A DNA stretch of 14,259 bases from contig JAKEEV010000060.1 in the NCBI GenBank assembly GCA_022616395.1, positions 1 to 14,259 on the forward strand, in the 5' to 3' direction. Of this stretch, positions 12,892 to 14,259 are shown piece by piece (the first letter of the stretch is position 1; the number at the start of each line of letters is the position of its first letter). This DNA is from Planctomycetia bacterium (GTDB lineage Bacteria; Planctomycetota; Planctomycetia; Gemmatales; Gemmataceae). The notes beneath the pieces were generated by a model. That model did no database searches. It was not told the DNA's origin and worked only from the letters and a program-made list of their open reading frames with translations. The translations under genes and the position numbers were made by a program.

Positions 12892-14259
12892 ATGATCCGG
12901 TCCGAGCTTGTACACCTGCACGGTCGCTTCCGCGACGGGTACATTCTCCGGCCAGTGGTACACAACACGCCCCTGAGCAGCGAGTTCTTTCGCGCCTTGG
13001 AGAGTCGGTAACCGAGAGTGTGGGCTTTTCCCGTTCTCCAGGATGACATACACGTTTCGCGGAGGATTCGGATTGTGGCCGTGTGGAACGCGATAGAGCG
13101 TTCGGCCCGAATACCATTCCGCCCAGCAGAACGGATCGATCACGGCATCTTGAGGAGTGAGATTCGCAGCCAGCCAGCGGCCCGCGTGCTTGTGGCCTTC
13201 GCGATTCGGGTGCATCGGCTTGAGAGCGAACGGTAACGCCGAGACCACAAGCGCGAGAAGAATGCTCGCGGCCGTGACTCGCACACCCAGCCGTTCGACT
13301 CGCGGCATCAGTTGACCGAGCGCAGCGGCGAGTAGCGGCAACCCCGCGGCTGCGAACTGACACGCGAGCAGAGTCAGTAACACCGTGTGCCGCTCGGAGA
13401 CATATCCGACACGAGATGCCAGATACACCAAGAGAGCGAAGTTACACGCGGCCAGAACCGCGAGCACCCACAAGCCCGGCTCGACCGCGAATCGTCGGCG
13501 CAGAGCGATGATGCCAAAGAGTGCCAGCGGCCAGATCACATAGTTCGCGCTCTTGCTCGTCTCCTTCAGAACCGCTTGCACGCCCCACACAAGCTGCGAT
13601 TTCCCCTTATCCTCTTCATCGTTCCACCACTCAGCGAACAGCGGACCGCCGGTTGATGCTCGCTGAGCGCCTGGCCCTCCACGATAGATCGCGGGAGGGC
13701 CATCTGTTGGGTTAAGCAGATACGGAGCTGTCGGCTTGTTCGAGAACTTCCCGATGAGAGCCATGTAAGGCACCGCGACAAACGCGACCCCGACCGTCAG
13801 AGCCGTGAGTCGGGCGAGAGCAACATCACGCGGCCACTGGCGCCTGAACCCCAACCAGAGAGCAACCGCGCCCGGTCCCATTGCAACCAGCAGTCCTTCG
13901 GGACGCACAAGATAACTCGCTCCGGTCGCAAGACCACACAACAGGAAACCCGCGATGCCAGGACGCCGAACTGCGCGCACAGCGAGCATGATCGCGACCG
14001 CCGTCGCGAACAGATAGACTCCTTCGGATAACCCATCGCTGGTGATTCGTGCCGGGACCGGCAACACCTGAAAGAGCAGAGCCGCGGCGAACCCGACATT
14101 GCGGCTAAAAAGCATTCGACCGATGAGGTACGTTGGCACAACTAACAGCAGAGCCGCGATTGCGTTGGCGACCTGAGCCGAAAGCAGAGCGTGTTCGGGT
14201 AACGGTCGGTTCGACACCAAGCTGACAAGCTTGCTTGCGGACCAGATGGCAAGCGGATA
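12889..14259 (-). CDS. Multi-pass membrane protein, GT-C glycosyltransferase-like (family 39 type), N-terminus outside the window
   Basis: The frame is open to the right edge, with 456 residues visible; the TTG at 14220 is internal, and a YPLAIWSASKLV segment precedes it. Numerous hydrophobic helices, such as VANAIAALLLVVPTYLIG, and the block SDGLSEGVYLFATAVAIMLAV followed by ASYLVRPEG fit GT39/ArnT-like membrane glycosyltransferases that use polyprenyl-phosphate sugars. The missing start should hold the first-loop acidic motif. The soluble C-terminal part contains DAVIDPFCWAEWYSGRTLYRVP and a short conserved-looking end, VQVYKLGPDH. It is not closely similar to the GT-C pair at 2153-5665, although the general plan is the same. 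The stop TGA is supplied by the right end of element J. Donor and acceptor are unknown. Confidence 0.78.
   Translation of the reverse strand, partial: YPLAIWSASKLVSLVSNRPLPEHALLSAQVANAIAALLLVVPTYLIGRMLFSRNVGFAAALLFQVLPVPARITSDGLSEGVYLFATAVAIMLAVRAVRRPGIAGFLLCGLATGASYLVRPEGLLVAMGPGAVALWLGFRRQWPRDVALARLTALTVGVAFVAVPYMALIGKFSNKPTAPYLLNPTDGPPAIYRGGPGAQRASTGGPLFAEWWNDEEDKGKSQLVWGVQAVLKETSKSANYVIWPLALFGIIALRRRFAVEPGLWVLAVLAACNFALLVYLASRVGYVSERHTVLLTLLACQFAAAGLPLLAAALGQLMPRVERLGVRVTAASILLALVVSALPFALKPMHPNREGHKHAGRWLAANLTPQDAVIDPFCWAEWYSGRTLYRVPHGHNPNPPRNVYVILENGKSPHSRLPTLQGAKELAAQGRVVYHWPENVPVAEATVQVYKLGPDH

Overview
The window reads as a chromosomal segment of a high-GC bacterium, most likely a planctomycete of the Gemmata group. 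I infer this from the gene mix (S41-family protein, small BON protein, fasciclin protein, GT-C sugar transferases, MmgE/PrpD protein), the weak Shine-Dalgarno sequences before many starts, and the dense intergenic palindromes, which I recall as typical of that group. No database was consulted. There are no rRNA or tRNA genes, no CRISPR array, no transposase and no phage gene.

Layout, left to right. (1) 1-713 (+) is the C-terminal end of an S41 peptidase-like protein whose catalytic Ser and Lys positions are Gly and Arg. (2) 852-1721 (+) is a fumarylacetoacetate-hydrolase-family enzyme. (3) 1722-2152 has no gene and is filled by two large nested palindromic repeats. (4) 2153-5665 (-) holds two tandem paralogous multi-pass GT-C-type membrane proteins in one operon. 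(5) 5988-6212 (+) is a small BON-like protein, convergent with a secreted fasciclin-domain protein at 6342-6827 (-). (6) 7044-8252 (+) is a UvrC-like protein with one nuclease domain, convergent with a three-helix membrane protein of unknown function at 8382-8885 (-). (7) 9099-10373 (+) is an MFS transporter, followed on the same strand by a short SDR/epimerase-like protein (10533-11339) and an MmgE/PrpD-family protein (11396-12769). (8) 12889-14259 (-) is a third GT-C-type membrane protein, cut by the window end.

The genes are mostly unrelated single units; the clearest operon is the GT-C pair. The MFS, SDR and MmgE/PrpD genes run in the same direction, but a large hairpin and a candidate promoter separate the first two.

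The strongest signal is between the genes. At least nine palindromic elements lie in about 14 kb and fill every convergent gap. Several have the layout GTAG - hairpin - short spacer - hairpin - CTAC, with two cores exactly 55 nt long. That is the layout of REP pairs (BIMEs) handled by RAYT (TnpA-REP) transposases in other bacteria. All three TAG stop codons in the window are the TAG of such a GTAG foot, and three more stops (TGA) are the first bases of other inverted repeats. One degenerate copy is read through in frame inside a membrane protein gene. I propose a REP-like element population that attaches to gene ends, supplies stop codons and may act as two-way terminators. The layout is seen directly; mechanism and function are inferred.
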